NCBI GenBank assembly: GCA_036362985.1
Contig: JAYGXS010000004.1
Span: 26,307,027-26,371,026, forward strand
Direction of reading: 5' to 3'
DNA from: Ligula intestinalis
Lineage: Eukaryota; Platyhelminthes; Cestoda; Diphyllobothriidea; Diphyllobothriidae
Length of the DNA: 64,000 nucleotides
Notes under the pieces: generated by a model
Told to the model about the DNA's origin: nothing
Databases searched by the model: none
The model's input: only the letters and a program-made list of their open reading frames with translations
Shown here: positions 1 through 11,242 of the stretch, one piece after another
Layout of the letters: the number at the start of each line of letters is the position of its first letter
How positions within the stretch are numbered: position 1 is the stretch's first letter
Position numbers and translations under genes: made by a program

Positions 1-395
1 CCTTAATTTCTCAAAGGCGGACGTGTGGTTCTCTTGCTGTACGTTGTCATAGACCATAGACAGCATATCCTTGCGGTCGATTGCGAGCAGATGCCCATGC
101 AACCTTGTGCCAAGATGTCTGCCCGTTTCACCAACATACCTTGCATTGCAGTCTTGGCATGGTATGCTGTAGACCATAGCTGATTGTTTTGTCGACAGTA
201 GCGGGTCCTTGGGCCTCATTATCTGTTGTCTGATGGTTGACTCCGGCCTATGAGCCACACCGATCCTGAACGGTTTCAGGATTGTTGTAGCCGCCACTGA
301 TACATTTTTTACATAAGGGATCCTAAAATTCCTATTGTAGCTATCAAAAGATAAACTGGCGAGCTTATGTTTGCTTTCGATAAATTCTCTTCAGA
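1..395 (-). mobile_element. Penelope-like element, C-terminal GIY-YIG part
   Basis: On the minus strand the translation shows the end of a Penelope-like reverse transcriptase running into its GIY-YIG endonuclease. RIGVAHRPES and MRPKDPLL are typical of the connector. VYSIPCQDC and ARYVGETGRHLGTRLHGH are the GIY-YIG core with its Cys-containing lead-in. The reading then continues to LLAIDRKDMLSMVYDN and runs off the window start. The frame is open from about 330 to 1. PLEs use the RT for target-primed integration and the GIY-YIG domain for DNA nicking. The N-terminal RT motifs are absent, so this is a fragment, or the rest lies outside the window. Confidence 0.85.
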
Positions 396-645
396 CCTTT
401 ACATTTATATGGTAATTAAATGAATGGACTATGCTGGTTGGTGGAAAGATTTAGTGTTGTTGCTGTTAGGGGGTGGAGGGAATTGAAGTCAAAATGTCAG
501 TGTCTAGGCTGACCGGCGGGTCCTGACTACAAAATCACTTTATCTTTCCAGCAACCAGGAAAGTTTATTGATTACCTTACCATATATATGTAGAGGCCTG
601 AAGAGAATTTATCGAAAGGAAAAACGTATGCTGGTAAACTTATCT
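350..645. repeat. Foldback made of two inverted PLE-derived arms
   Basis: The stretch at about 350-420 is repeated in inverted orientation at about 572-645. Both arms share GATAAATTCTCTTCAG in one orientation and its complement in the other. About 150 bp of unrelated sequence separates them. The left arm continues the PLE coding frame to its left, so the right arm looks like an inverted piece of the same element. A shorter piece of the same sequence lies at about 18,815-18,870. It could form a large hairpin. Confidence 0.6.
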
Positions 646-659
646 GTAGAAATTTGGTT

Positions 660-1424
660 TTAACTGAGTCCTATTTAAAAGTAGATTTCAGTTTTGATTG
701 AAATTAGGCTGACGCAGACTGCCTACACTTTGAACGGTAGTTCTCTGAGTCCTCGGTCTTTTCCACCTGCGTTGCTATTAGTAACACTAACCCTCAAATG
801 GTAGATGCAGAAGTAAACACTACCCCAGTGTCGTCTTTAAAAATGCCAGAATTGTCACAGACACATCGAAATGTGTGATCATTTAAAAACAAACGCATCC
901 TCGAAACGTTCATTACACCTGCAGTGAGGTCATTCAGGGTTGGACTCAGTTCGGGAGGGAGGGTAATTGTCCTTTAAAGGCACAATACGCTAGGTTCCTT
1001 AATCTCTCCAATAGTAGAATCCTGTAGTTGACACCGACCGATTCTCCTTGATACCAACCTGTGCTTGCGTTCCGACGATAGTTTTACCGACGCAGACAAT
1101 GAGGTCTCCCGAGAATGCAGCCTGAATTTGGCTGTATGGGACCGTCATGCATAGTGTTATTTGCAGACTCTGGCCTCACGTTCACCATTTTCAGTGGTAG
1201 AATGTAACCAAGACGTTCGTTGATGAACACTGACCGATCGCTAACGGAATTCACTCGTTCCGTTCTGCCTTAGGGCTCACTGTAGAATCCTAAGGGCAGC
1301 TGCAAGGTGGCTAGTAGTGTAAGCCAATGAACATTACTAGCAGGGACAAGCAAAGTAAGAAATGACCATTTCTGACTCACTAGCTTGTTATCAACCAGGC
1401 GTATTCAATCCCAAGTGGAGCACT
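660..1424. other. No feature recognised
   Basis: Neither strand has an open frame with recognisable motifs, a clear repeat or an RNA gene. The sequence looks like unconstrained intergenic or intronic DNA. Confidence 0.4.
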
Positions 1425-1745
1425 ACCCGAGACTTGATGGTTACAGCAATGGACCTCTAATCAGCAGGTCATGGATTCGAGCCTGAAGTAGTACATCACT
1501 TGGGGTTCGAGATGACTGACTGCTGGCGGCGAAAGAGCCAGAAATGGCCATTTCAGTCTCTATTGTCTTTGGCGGCAGTGTTCAAACCTTAGAAGACTGG
1601 CATTGTTAATGGGTACAGTGCTTATTTCCACACCCATCAGGTATCATAAAGAGTGCGCATAAGTGAAAAATACTAGCCGTCGTAGCATGACCATCGGTCC
1701 AGAATCGGACCGAAACGTCTTGTTGGTGTTGGAAAGGTCTGCATC
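1425..1745 (+). repeat. SINE-like unit with tRNA-like promoter box
   Basis: A box-B-like GGATTCGAGCC occurs near 1,470, preceded by a weak box-A-like stretch. The unit ends near 1,690-1,745 in a block with GGACCGAAACGTC. That short motif also closes several PLE-related units in this window (near 4,950, 20,695 and 45,155). This suggests a tRNA-derived short retroposon that shares its 3' end with a larger element. No second full copy was found here, so this is tentative. Confidence 0.3.
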
Positions 1746-1754
1746 TGAGCGTAA

Positions 1755-2410
1755 TTAAGGTCTTTTTTTAGAAATAGAAGAAGGCGCTTCGATAACCGGA
1801 ATCATAATTTTATGCGTCTGAGCTTTCGGACACTTACTGGAGTCCATCATCAGAGATAAAAGTGTCAGCGAAAAATAAGAAACAGTTATAGGGAACAAGG
1901 GCCAATCAGCCGTTATAAGGGAGGAGGGTCTAATCAACCCCTACTGGCGTCAGTTCGGAGATTCCTGCGCAGGGTGATGTATGCTGGCGCCAGATCGCTA
2001 AATCGATTGACTTAGCTCTCATCTAAAGCTCAGGCTATAATCAATTCTCGGCCCGTCTTTTTGCCGACGTGGGCGGTTATCCTCGCAGCTGCGACGTTAA
2101 ACTCGTGACCTGTCTCGTAGATGTGGGCAGCCACTTGTGACAATGCGTCACCCCGCCTCACAGCCTCCTTATGTTCGTGTATGCACAATCCAAGCATGCG
2201 TACAGTCTGTCCCGTGTAATTTCGGGGATAGTTTAGACATGGCATGTGACACACAACGCTCGAGGCTTTTATCTCTGACGGGGGACTCCAGTAAGAGCGC
2301 GAAAGTTTAGACAAAAAAATTAGGATTCTGGTAGTCAGAACGTCTCTTCTCTATGTATACGCATATCTGGAATGTGACAATTTTGCTCAATTCGGGAGGT
2401 CTTCGTTTCT
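1755..2410 (-). mobile_element. Penelope-like element relic with GIY-YIG domain
   Basis: The minus-strand frame 2,314-2,030 contains CHMPCLNYPRNYTGQTVRML, then CIHEHKEAVRRGDALSQVAA, HIYETGHEFN and GKKTGRELI. This is a GIY-YIG domain of a PLE subfamily distinct from the one at 1-395. Downstream (1,755-2,030) lies its 3' region, which ends in the conserved block containing ATGGACTCCAG. Upstream (2,315-2,410) is a short stretch shared with the relic at 9,462-9,770. The GIY tyrosine-containing core is partly altered (YTGQT). No RT domain is present, so it is a truncated, inactive copy. Confidence 0.8.
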
Positions 2411-2594
2411 CTCATCCCTCTCCTATGCATAAGCAAATTATCAAAGTGAGATTACGCACAGTCAGATGCATGTCACGCCCGCGTCTGGCACTAGTTACGG
2501 TCCGTGCGGCCCAACTGCTGACATGTCATTAGCCAATATCGCACATGTTTGGACCCCGGTGCGCTAGCTGGACCGCCGAAACCGACAATGTCCT

Positions 2595-2816
2595 TTGTTC
2601 TCCCGAAGGAAAAGGGGGCGAGTAGGCACGTCTATTAATGACCGAAACTTGAAAAGACGCCGAAAATGTGGTGATTATTTGCACTTTATTTTAATTATAT
2701 GCTCGGTTGCGTGGTTTCTGTGTTTTCACTCGAGTTTATTGTCTGAACAACGGCGCGATCCGAACTATCGATGCATACTAACGAGGTTCACTGTTGATTT
2801 AGACCGGTTCATCTGA
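2595..2816 (+). other. Unrecognised 73-codon open frame
   Basis: This frame begins with an Arg/Lys-rich stretch (RRKRGRV, KRRRK) and is followed by one hydrophobic segment (FILIICSVAWFLCF) that could span a membrane. The surrounding 2,450-2,650 stretch is richer in CpG than its neighbours. No family is recognised, the first codon is TTG, and no splice partner was found. It may be chance or an exon of an unknown gene. Confidence 0.15.
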
Positions 2817-2819
2817 TCG

Positions 2820-3914
2820 CGAAACGGGTGAATTTAGTCGCAAATCATCAACATGCTGCCTATTAGGTGTCATTTGATGGGGGCTGCTCTTTTCCTTGAT
2901 GGGTGCACACACACGGAAGCTGTCTTCAATGCATGAATGGGGAAGAACTGCTACTCCAGTTAAAAATTCTTTCTTAAGTGCTTGTTTTCAGTCTCAGAAG
3001 ACGTGCATTTAGAAGGGTGAAGCTGGACAGGCATATACAGCGATTTGGTGTAGGTTAGACCCTTATTTTCTCCTGCAATTTGTTCGGTTGTGGTCCAGTG
3101 TTCCAACCAACGAAAGTTCCTGTTCTTGAAACATGTTATAATATGCAGTCAATCCTTGGTATTCCTTTAGATTTCTGACCACAGCTGTTCGTGGATAGTG
3201 GAGACCATTCTAAAAACGATTATGCCTGTTTATCGTCATACCAAAATATCAAATAAACTATCATCTTAACACAGTTATATTATTTAAAATTAAAGTTACG
3301 CGTGAACATGTCTAATATGGTAACTCTTGGCAAGGCACAAACTTATCAAGTTTTCTCTGTATTTAAGTACGCGCATTTAATCTTAATATTTGAAAATGAG
3401 TTACCTATGTTTTACTATTAAAATGTATTAAGTCGCGTGAGCTTATGCAGGTAATTAGAACATATTTTAGATGTTCTCAACGAAAGAAGCCTGCGAATAC
3501 GGAACCACGAATAGGCCAGAGGTGGTGGTACCGTAAACCTTCCACTGGAAATTTCATAAACTAAGTTATTTTTAAACATGCCAAGAAACACGAAAATACA
3601 CAATCACCACTGATGGGCTAGTCGAAGGCAATGCAGGATAAATTTCTTTTGGTCCTGAACTTTAAAAAAGGTGAACTAAAAATCTCAATTTTTGGTTGTT
3701 GTTGTTGTTGTTGTAAAGAAGTCTAAGTCGCTGAATACCGCAACTTGTGTACATGACTCCGGCATCATGTAAATATTGATTTTACGAGGAGGGGGTGGTT
3801 CTGTTCTAGTTTCGCTCTCCAATAATTATTCACTGGGGGAGGGGGTTAGTTTGCCCCACGCTTTAAATGATTTCAGTCAATGTTCCAGGAGGCTTGAAGT
3901 ATACTCAGTGCCTG
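2820..3914. repeat. Unrecognised DNA with a (TTG)n microsatellite
   Basis: A simple TTG tract lies at about 3,696-3,714. Otherwise the stretch is AT-rich and has no recognisable gene or repeat. Confidence 0.5.
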
Positions 3915-4325
3915 GTAGCATATCCCCCCTCAGGCGACCGATCAGCTAGTCGGTGGCCCGTTGCTGGCGGTGGGGGGGGGGAAAGAGTGAGGTCAACCCT
4001 CAGCGCATTCCTTCCCTCACTAAAAGCAATCGTAGGCGCTTGATGCTATCGCAGTGCGCTAAGAGCTTTGGCTTGGAGGGTTGACAGTTGACGGGATAAC
4101 TTGGACACTGCAATCGGCCCGCCTTGTTTCAGCCTGCTGAGGCTCGTGGTGTAAATCGGTGAAACTGACGGTCGAACTTTCAACTGCCACCTGGTAGCAT
4201 GGAAAAGGTGCTCAGGTGACCATCGTGCAATGTTCGGCTATGCCGATGCATTTCTTAAATCCTATGTACCAAGAGGGAGTTCAAAGGCGTTTACCTATAT
4301 TTCCTTTAATAAATTTGACTTGACT
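3915..4325 (+). repeat. SINE-like retroposon, copy 1
   Basis: About 400 bp. It begins with a G/C-rich block (CAGGCGACCG, GTTGCTGGCGGTGGG, GTCAACCCT) and ends in AAAGGCGTTTACC, then TTTAATAAATTTGACTTG. The body is repeated in inverted orientation at about 36,520-36,735. Shared pieces include the GTTGCTGGCGGTGGG block, a GCGCTTGA(T/A)GCTAT block and ATAACTTGGAC. The 3' tail resembles the tails of units near 21,340, 47,195 and 47,445. No protein is encoded, so a non-autonomous retroposon is the simplest reading. Confidence 0.6.
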
Positions 4326-4329
4326 TACA

Positions 4330-4929
4330 TTTAATCTGCGTTTTTTTCATTTTCACCTGCAGACAAAGCCTCGCAACATCGACAATTCTAATGGAAGTCA
4401 ACAGCTTGACAATACACACACCGACCGCGCCCTTCAAGCTGATTGCTAAAAGTCAGGCAGTAGATTACATCTGTTTTCTCATTCCATCCTGAACAGTGCA
4501 GTTGCTTTTTCCACCCCTTTTTGACCTAAAATTCACTCTTCTCACTACATTTTTAAGTAAAACTGTACCAAAAAGTATTCTTTATAGAAGTATTAGACTG
4601 GAAGCCTAAATATCTCTCGATGTTGGCCATCGCACAGAATTGCGGATGGGCACTTTACCCAGATTTGTAGCTCATAAGGGTTCTTAGGGCTTCTGTATCA
4701 TTCTGTCCGGAATTTGGTTAAACAATGACACATTTTGGTCACTGCTCGTTGACTACGAGGACTGTAGCAGTATCATGGGATCTGATCTGAAGTTTAGAAA
4801 GTATAACTCTTTCTGTTAAACTTGGTAGGTCTGCAGATTACGTGGTTATTCTGTGGAACTGGATAGCTTTAAATTCACCGTTTTCACCATTCCCGAAAGA
4901 AAATGGAGAAGAAGGTACGAGGACATGGA
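4330..4929. other. No feature recognised
   Basis: Nothing gene-like or repeated was recognised. Confidence 0.4.
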
Positions 4930-5265
4930 TCGAATTTTATTAAGACTGACGTTTCAGACACTCGCTTGGTTCCATCTTCAGAGTAAGTAGGTGATTGATG
5001 CTGTTTGCCGCATGTCTGGTGTTATATCCGTGCTCGACGCACAAACTTTGACCTGCCTGTTCGCTGCTGACTGATCGTAATTTTGATCGCTGGTGGGCCC
5101 GTGTGACCTCTGCTCCCCTTTTGCGGCTGTCGTAAGTCAGTGTACTGACCGGCCTGCCCTCGTCGACCGACGGGCTAATCAGTTTTTTCTGTACGCGTGA
5201 GCTGATGTCAACGTAGACTAGCAGAGACTTTCGAGCTGTATCCCAAAGTAACAGTTCCAACGTAT
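4930..5265 (-). mobile_element. Probable 3' region of a Penelope-like element
   Basis: A 106-codon minus-strand frame is open here. It ends in codons that include the DNA motif GTGTCTGAAACGTCAG. The same 'xxCGAAACGTC' signature closes other PLE tails in this window. The protein (KRGAEVTRAHQRSK, AANSINHLLTLKMEPS) has no domain that I recognise. The assignment rests on the terminal signature and on similar arrangements at 20,690 and 45,150, so it is an inference. Confidence 0.35.
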
Positions 5266-5507
5266 TTGTTTCAAGTCAGTACAATAGCTTAAGACGAAAT
5301 TTCATCATTGAATAATGGCATTAGTAATAGATGGTAGGCACTGAATATTGGCAATGGAGCACGAATATTCCTTCTTGTGCTTCAATCTGGTATGGCTACA
5401 CTCATACGCAGCGGCGCCTCTAGCAAATCTGGCCCAATCCATCTTTCAGTCCCGGAGTCCGAATATAAAATATTCAAGAGCCTCTTTGATTTCGTAATAA
5501 ACTGTGT

Positions 5508-5615
5508 ATCAGTATCAGTATATTGAGGGTATGTAGGAAAAATTCCTTTGAGTGCCCTATTTGTACATATGTGCAGTGGTAGCAAAAAATTTGTTGCTTA
5601 GAGTGTTGGCGAGGC
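5508..5615 (-). repeat. Copy of the foldback arm end
   Basis: This 108-bp stretch matches the outer end of the left foldback arm at 20,747-20,865 almost base for base. Shared words are CAGTATCAGTATATTGAGGG, GAGTGCCCTATTTGTACATA and GAGGCCAGTTGTCCTG. It diverges after that point. The minus-strand reading ends with a tail shared with other short retroposons here, so this is probably the 3' end of a SINE/LINE family. Confidence 0.7.
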
Positions 5616-6119
5616 CAGTTGTCCTGAGTTTTAGCTGACCTTTAGTTCCATCGCTCCACATGAGTTAGGGCACCGCGACACTGAGCTACTGCAGTGGACG
5701 ACAAATGCAGCGCTCAAACCGCACTCGAGAAGACCAAACAGGACTCGGCCTTGGCTGCTTTCTCCAATGCAACCCAGAAACACTGCCTTATCTAGTCTTT
5801 AGTGACAGTCAACTTTGCGCGGATACTACCACACTACCTATCCTCACTAACACTCAGTAGGTGTCAAGACGGGCTCAGGGAGGCCGAGACAGTTACGGAT
5901 ACCAATATTTCTACTATTTCTGCCTACCAGTGTGGCTAAGTGATAGTAATAGTGATACTATTTCTAACGCTAATAATTGGTCAGAAATGACACTGATTAG
6001 AGTCAGCACTGGGCTCGTGTTCTCTTGATCTCAACTAGGAGTGGGGCTCTGAATATATGCGATTCTGATTAAAGTAGATGTTTGAGGCACAGAGCACATC
6101 AATGCTGACAGTTTTACCT

Positions 6120-6345
6120 AAAATGTAGGGCCCTTAGAAGGCCCCAATCTATAGCGTAGCAGACGACGGGGTACAACCTTGTCGAATATCAGACTATTTT
6201 GGGAGAGATTGTTGACGACCAGAACTAGCACAAGAATGGTGCGATAGAAGGTTCTGATCATGGCGATGTCTTTGCCACCATACTGCCTGATTTCAGGGCG
6301 TCTCGATGGACGAAATTGGACGCTGCCGCGAAGCCAGCGGTCATC
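6120..6345 (-). mobile_element. RTE-type reverse transcriptase relic
   Basis: The minus-strand translation gives FVHRDAL, then DIAMIRTFYRT, LVVNNLSQN and later RYRLGP. This aligns by eye with the RT palm of the RTE element at 43,336-45,140, which reads DSIHRESL, LIAMIKAYYRS and VHNNLSQS. Frameshifts separate the blocks, and the region after the catalytic GVRQG block is degraded. It is an old fragment of the same broad family. Confidence 0.55.
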
Positions 6346-6819
6346 ATTAGCTGTTAACCTGCAATTGGTGACCTAACAGCTTAAAGGTCACGAACTGAGC
6401 ACAAAAACCATTGTAATACACAGGCCGTCCACCTAGTGTCACCAGAAGTTACACTGTTCTAGATGAATTACCTCTCTTCAACGGAAAGATAATGTTTGAT
6501 TCGGAAATAATGATTTATTAGCTAATAAAATACCGTTAATGATAACCATTATCTCCAAAAAGTAGACTTTATGACAGGTTAATTATTTAGGGCCTAATAT
6601 AACGGACACCAGAAGAGGAAAGCATTATACAATAATAAAATAATTTAATACGAAAACAACTACAACATACTAGTACTTTTTTGGTTCTATAACTCTTTTA
6701 ATTCGAGTTGGCCTGAAAATAACCAAGATATCTACGGTAGACTGGTCTTTGAAATTACTGATCACAAAATCCATGATCTTTTCCTGTATTGCGCTGTATT
6801 TTTGGGCATATCGCATTTT
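6346..6819. other. No feature recognised
   Basis: AT-rich sequence with no recognised gene or repeat. Confidence 0.4.
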
Positions 6820-7230
6820 CTTTGGATTAAAAGGAAGAGATTTTATAAAGGATTTAAGGTAGAGCTGTCTTAAGAGCTCCTGCTTGTCTTTGCCTTATAA
6901 TAATAGTCTACTATTACATTTTGCAGTAGTCCGACTTTTTTTCGTTCAATTCCGCCAATAGATGGTCAAATTTTCCTCAAAGCCATCAGTTGGCTGAGCA
7001 ACAGGAGTTTATGTTGACGGAGTTTATTATACTTAGTTCAATTAAACAACAACATGTGGCTATAATATAATATTATTTGGTCGCTTTCGGTGCAATTACA
7101 TATTCATTTACACACGTTAACCAACAAGTAACCACCAATTCCGTAAGACAATTAGGCGGGGGAATAGACGTTTAGGTGATCCTACAAAACAGTCCTGCCG
7201 GATGTAATTCCGGGCTGTTAGCGGAAATAC
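6820..7230 (+). repeat. Dispersed repeat, copy 1
   Basis: This stretch is homologous in the same orientation to 23,225-23,985. Shared words include CTGTCTTAAG, TCCGCCA, AGGAGTTTATGTTGA and CATTTACAC. Copy 2 carries about 360 bp of extra G/C-rich sequence at its middle, so either copy 2 gained an insertion or this copy lost it. No coding capacity is recognised. Confidence 0.6.
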
Positions 7231-8220
7231 AAGTGTTTCACAGCCCACCGACGGAGAAGCTTGTTGTTGTCTTCAAAAATATATTTTAGCCGTAAGTAAC
7301 GTCAGCACGATACTGTTGTAACGGAAGCCTAGGCCGAGGTATCACCGCCCAATATCGCCTTGTGTGAGTCCCCAAAGTAAGAACACGACAAGAAGGGTAC
7401 AAGGGCAGAAGTCTTTGAGTGTAAGAGGTACAACAAATTTAGGGAAACGAACGTGTGTAAGATAGGTCCACGAACCAATCAGCTCAACTTCTGTATTATT
7501 CACTAGTGCGATTGGCTCAGACTCAGAGGCTGACATTTAATTTGATTTCTGAATTATCGATTGGTTGATGGCTTGTGTACGTTCGTCCGTGTAGGCCGAT
7601 CGATAGCCTGCTTGGAGTGTGGCTATGGCTTACAAGCTACTGCTTGCTTAGGCTGTTCGGTAAGCCGTCCTAACAGATACCTTCTCTAAGCGGTAAACAG
7701 AAGCATTGTTTTACAACATTACCGTGTTCATTCGGCATCAGTGCATGTCCATCTAAGCGAAGGTTCTCTGTGGGGTCAAGTAAAATACTGCCAGTTAAGC
7801 GTATTGCTGCTTTTTTTTGAAGAAAAACGTTCCAGAGCTGCATAACATATTTTTAGAGCTAAATTCACCCTTGGCTTGCGAAAAAATGATATGATTTCGC
7901 ATTACTAACCTTCATCTGATTTTCATTGACGTAAAATCACATTTTCCGGTGCCAAAGTGAATTTATTTGATACCTTTCTTGCTTACTTTAATGTTCTCAT
8001 ATAGCATGACGCAACTCAATTGCAGATTTTTTCGACCATTCAGAATGTGATATTAAATAGCCTAGGAAAACACTTGGATGTTCAGAGACGTCCGATATTG
8101 CCCTCGACAAACCATATTTGAAATGCATTTCTCATTAGTAAAATACTTTTTGCGCCTCAAATTAATCCAAAAGACATTATTATATCAAAATTCTTCCGAT
8201 TGCTACACTTCATGAATTAG
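7231..8220. other. No feature recognised
   Basis: No exon with convincing homology was seen. More 5' exons of the ABC transporter gene would be expected here or upstream. Confidence 0.35.
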
Positions 8221-8270
8221 ATTGAAGTTCTACCAGCTGGCCGACGTAGTAGAAGCTGTAAACAACACAG
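8221..8270 (+). CDS. Possible upstream exon of the ABCD4-like gene
   Basis: A short stretch is bounded by AG (two candidate acceptors, at 8,220 or 8,227) and a good donor, GTATGT, at 8,271. In the frame that leaves one base before the donor it reads FYQLADVVEAVNNT. This resembles the last membrane-domain helix region of ABCD4 (a QL-D-hydrophobic pattern). Its exit phase (1) matches the entry phase of the exon at 8,871. However, about 70 residues expected between them were not found, so another exon would be needed. This is an inference. Confidence 0.3.
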
Positions 8271-8870
8271 GTATGTATCGTAGCTAATTCCTTCGTGTTG
8301 GGTTTATTGTGCTTGCACCTGACGACTTGCATTGTCAGAATTTCGCTTGCAGCCATTTCGGCGGGTTCGGTGTAGGGTGGGCCGGTGCATTATACTTTTA
8401 TGATACGTAAAGTTGGTGATACTATTGAATCAGTGATCATAACATCGCGTAATTGACGTTTCAACGTTAGACCTGATGGACGTTACAGTCTTGAATTAAT
8501 TCTTACATGCCTGCTAGTTCAAAAACGAAAGTCCGTTTAAATGTTTACTGTTAAAACTCGATATTTGTCTACGTTCATGTTGCCGAGTAAACTTTGAGAG
8601 ATGATTTATGAAAATGGTGATTGGCATGATAGTTAAGTCTGAGCAGGGGAGTGTTTGTGCAAAATGGCATTAAGTTATCCAGAAGATGGGTTTATTTCGA
8701 TGAATCGAAAAACTTATGTTTAGAACAGCGATCGATCTACTAACATACTGCTTCTCTTCAAGTTTCAAGTAGGCGCTTGAGCAAGATTTTAAAGTTAGCG
8801 CTCTCCATCTTCTTTGGTTCTGTCTAACTGCTGACACTGTCACCTACTCTCTTCTACTGCATCCTTACAG

Positions 8871-9136
8871 ATCTCAGTTTTTCCGTTCGCGCCGGCGAGT
8901 CCCTGCTCATTACGGGCCCGAGTGGCATCGGAAAAACCTCATTTTTGCGCGTCTTGGCGGGCTTATGGCCAACTTCCGTCGATGGCGACGGCGGCGATAG
9001 CCAAATTGACGAACTAGCCGCGCGCATTTCCACGCCTCTCACACCCAATGAGATTTCCTACATGCCACAACGTCCCTACCTGCCGCCAGTTCTGCCAGGC
9101 ATACAGGAACACCTGCTACCGGAACCGCTCGTCCGG
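8871..9136 (+). CDS. ABCD4: ABCD4-like ABC transporter, Walker A exon
   Basis: This exon encodes the start of the nucleotide-binding domain of an ABC subfamily D half-transporter. Proteins of this group are lysosomal or peroxisomal; ABCD4 itself takes part in lysosomal cobalamin release. Visible motifs: [16 protein letters not shown], the Walker [19 protein letters not shown], and the Q-loop region [11 protein letters not shown]. The acceptor is CCTTACAG|AT, and the codon split leaves two bases at the start. The end at 9,136 (donor GTGGCG) is chosen because it leaves phase 0 and joins smoothly to the next exon. The frame stays open to 9,331, so the exact donor is uncertain. Match to the ABCD4 family is by eye. 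Confidence 0.85.
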
Positions 9137-9461
9137 GTGGCGGAGGATCTGGACGAATCGGATGGACGGGCTGTTCGCCTCCTCCATCTCCTCCTCTTTC
9201 CCTGCAACCCACCGCCGAAACCGCATCATGAGGCGGCCCTCAAGAAGCCTTGTTGTTTATGTCCTCGATGCCGTCCATTACATCACCACAGGGATACCGG
9301 TACTAAAGGCAGTGATTTTAAAAGATTTTAGCGTTAGAATTTTTATATTTTCACGCTGTGCCCCACTGCATGGTCATAGCAGCAGCAGCAGTTACTTGTG
9401 CACGAATTATTTCATGATGCAGTAGACTTGCACAATCACACTCCTTCCCCATCCATTCACC

Positions 9462-9770
9462 TTGACCCGATGTCAAGACAATAATGATAGAGAAAGCGTA
9501 TCGATCTCCATAATCATTATTTTATCCGTCTGTGCTTTCGGACTCTTACTGAAGTCCAGCGTCAGAGATAAAAGCGTCATCGAAAAGCAAGCTATAGTTA
9601 TAGGGTCAGGAGTCGATCAACCACCAGTGTCGTCAGTCCGAAGATGCTTGCGCAGTGATGCATTCCAGCGCCAGATCGATAAATCGATTGACTGACTTCT
9701 ATACACATGTCTGGGATGCGAACATTTGTCTCAATTCGGGAGACAATAATGGCGCAATCCGAACTGACAA
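9462..9770 (-). mobile_element. Penelope-like element relic in intron
   Basis: This stretch matches the flanks of the PLE relic at 1,755-2,410: the CTCAATTCGGGAG block, the ATCGATTGACT block and the AGTCCAGCGTCAGAGA block. The GIY-YIG core present there is missing here, so this copy carries an internal deletion. It lies antisense within the first recognised intron of the ABCD4-like gene. Confidence 0.65.
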
Positions 9771-10101
9771 AACTATACAGTTCGTCTGCGCGTGCCGACC
9801 ACAAGACCTTCTCTCCGAGAAATCGCAGTAGTGAATGCCATGAAGGCCAAATCAGGAAGGAGCTATTGTAATCAGACTGTCTGCCCAATAGTAACTCCTA
9901 ATTACTCGCCAAGAGGACTGCGTTATTTCCTCAGTTGGCAATCTAATGAATGGTGGTTTTTAGTGCTGAACTGCCGTGTGAATGGATTCCCAGGGTTGGT
10001 CCCACTCTGAATTCCCTCGCCTTAGTTCAGTTTTCTGCATTTGAGGGAAATAAGCTTATACTTTGGAACTTCCTATTTTATTGACCCACTTGTGACAAAT
10101 T

Positions 10102-10180
10102 GGCAGTCTAGGTGGGATTCGAACCTACACGGCAGAGAAGGCTTTTGCGCAGCCAACGCTCTACCATTGAACTACGAGCC
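10102..10180 (-). repeat. tRNA-derived sequence (Cys-like)
   Basis: On the minus strand the sequence carries a good A box (TAGTTCAATGGTAGAGC) and a canonical B box (GGTTCGAATCC). It could fold a GGCT/AGCC anticodon stem with GCA in the anticodon position. The acceptor stem does not pair beyond three bases, and the anticodon loop lacks the usual U33. It is better read as a tRNA pseudogene or SINE head than as a working tRNA. It lies in an intron of the ABCD4-like gene. Confidence 0.6.
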
Positions 10181-11030
10181 TGATAGTTAGCCGTAAATCA
10201 AAACACATTTGAGTCGACTTGTTTGCCCAACTTTACTGCACGAATGGAATCCACCAATAAGGACGCCGTAAGCTGACTGCCAGGCAGGATTTCTTAAATA
10301 ATAATCTAGAATCCACTGGATGGACTAATGAGTCAATCTTGGTTATTGAGAACTAAGTAACCTAAAAAACTAAACAAAAAACCAATCTAATAATAAACTA
10401 AAAATGCTTTCACAATTTCAGTAGCCCGATCTTCCAACGGTTTTCGCTTTTTTGTTGTCGTCTAAACTCAATTTATTAGAAACTAATCTAAAACATGAGT
10501 AAACATAATGATGAACTGAAAATTAAAGTTAAAGCAGAAGTTAAATATAAATTAAATAAACTTAATTAACCAAACTACGGTAAAGTAAACTAGTAAAGGC
10601 TTTAATTCGAATAGTAACCTCACTTGGGTTATAAATCTTAAAGTAAACTTAAACCTAACCTAACTAGCTGAGCAAACGCAAATAAACTAAAACGAAATCT
10701 AATAAATCTCATAACCTAAAAACAAAACTAAAACTGAACGTACAAATAAAATAAACTATAAATAATCAATAAATGTATCGAAGTAAATTTCTATTTCTAT
10801 GGACCGCTTTTTTGCTGCAATAAGGTTAGATTATTGAATTAATTCTTGGGTGGTAAACTAGACATCTATCGCTATTTGGTACAATAGATTTCACTGAGAT
10901 TTCATATGTTGTCAGTTAGCAGTTGTTTAGGATTATCTTTGCTTTTTGTTCTACTGATAACTGGAAGTAATACTCTTCACTGCACCCAAGCTAATTGCAC
11001 CCCTTACGTCTACATCACTACCTGGTAGAG

Positions 11031-11242
11031 GCTTCAAAGACGGAAAGATGGTCTACGGAGTCGGTGTCCAGCGCTCTCAAATGCCTCTATGAGTTTCGGC
11101 TTATTCCAGAGTATACGGTTGAAAAACTGACTACCATATTAGAGCGAAACGACGTTCCTATTGTCACGGACTATCGGCCGGCGTCCATTCTGAGCAAGCC
11201 TTCGGATGACAAGGCATGCGATGCTTCACAGATAAAGGACTG
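11031..11242 (+). CDS. ABCD4: ABCD4-like ABC transporter, middle exon
   Basis: This exon bridges the Q-loop exon and the signature exon. It reads ASKTERWSTESVSSALKCLY, EFRLIPEYTVEKLTTIL, and ends KDW with the Trp codon split TG|G. The acceptor follows a pyrimidine-rich stretch ending GGTAGAG. The donor is GTGAGG at 11,243. The 212-nt length is consistent with phase 0 entry and two bases left at the exit. The exit matches the single-base start of the final exon, giving DWRSTLSPGE. The helical region matches the segment between the Q-loop and signature in ABCD4 in position and length. The start could be 11,029 instead. Confidence 0.65.

Noticed and set aside
5690..5800. Ty3/gypsy-like stretch (TALEKTKQDSALAAF)
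   Set aside because: One short block resembling the RT connection region, with no supporting motif before or after it.
10102..10180. Functional tRNA-Cys gene
   Set aside because: The A and B boxes are good, but the acceptor stem does not pair and the anticodon loop lacks U33.
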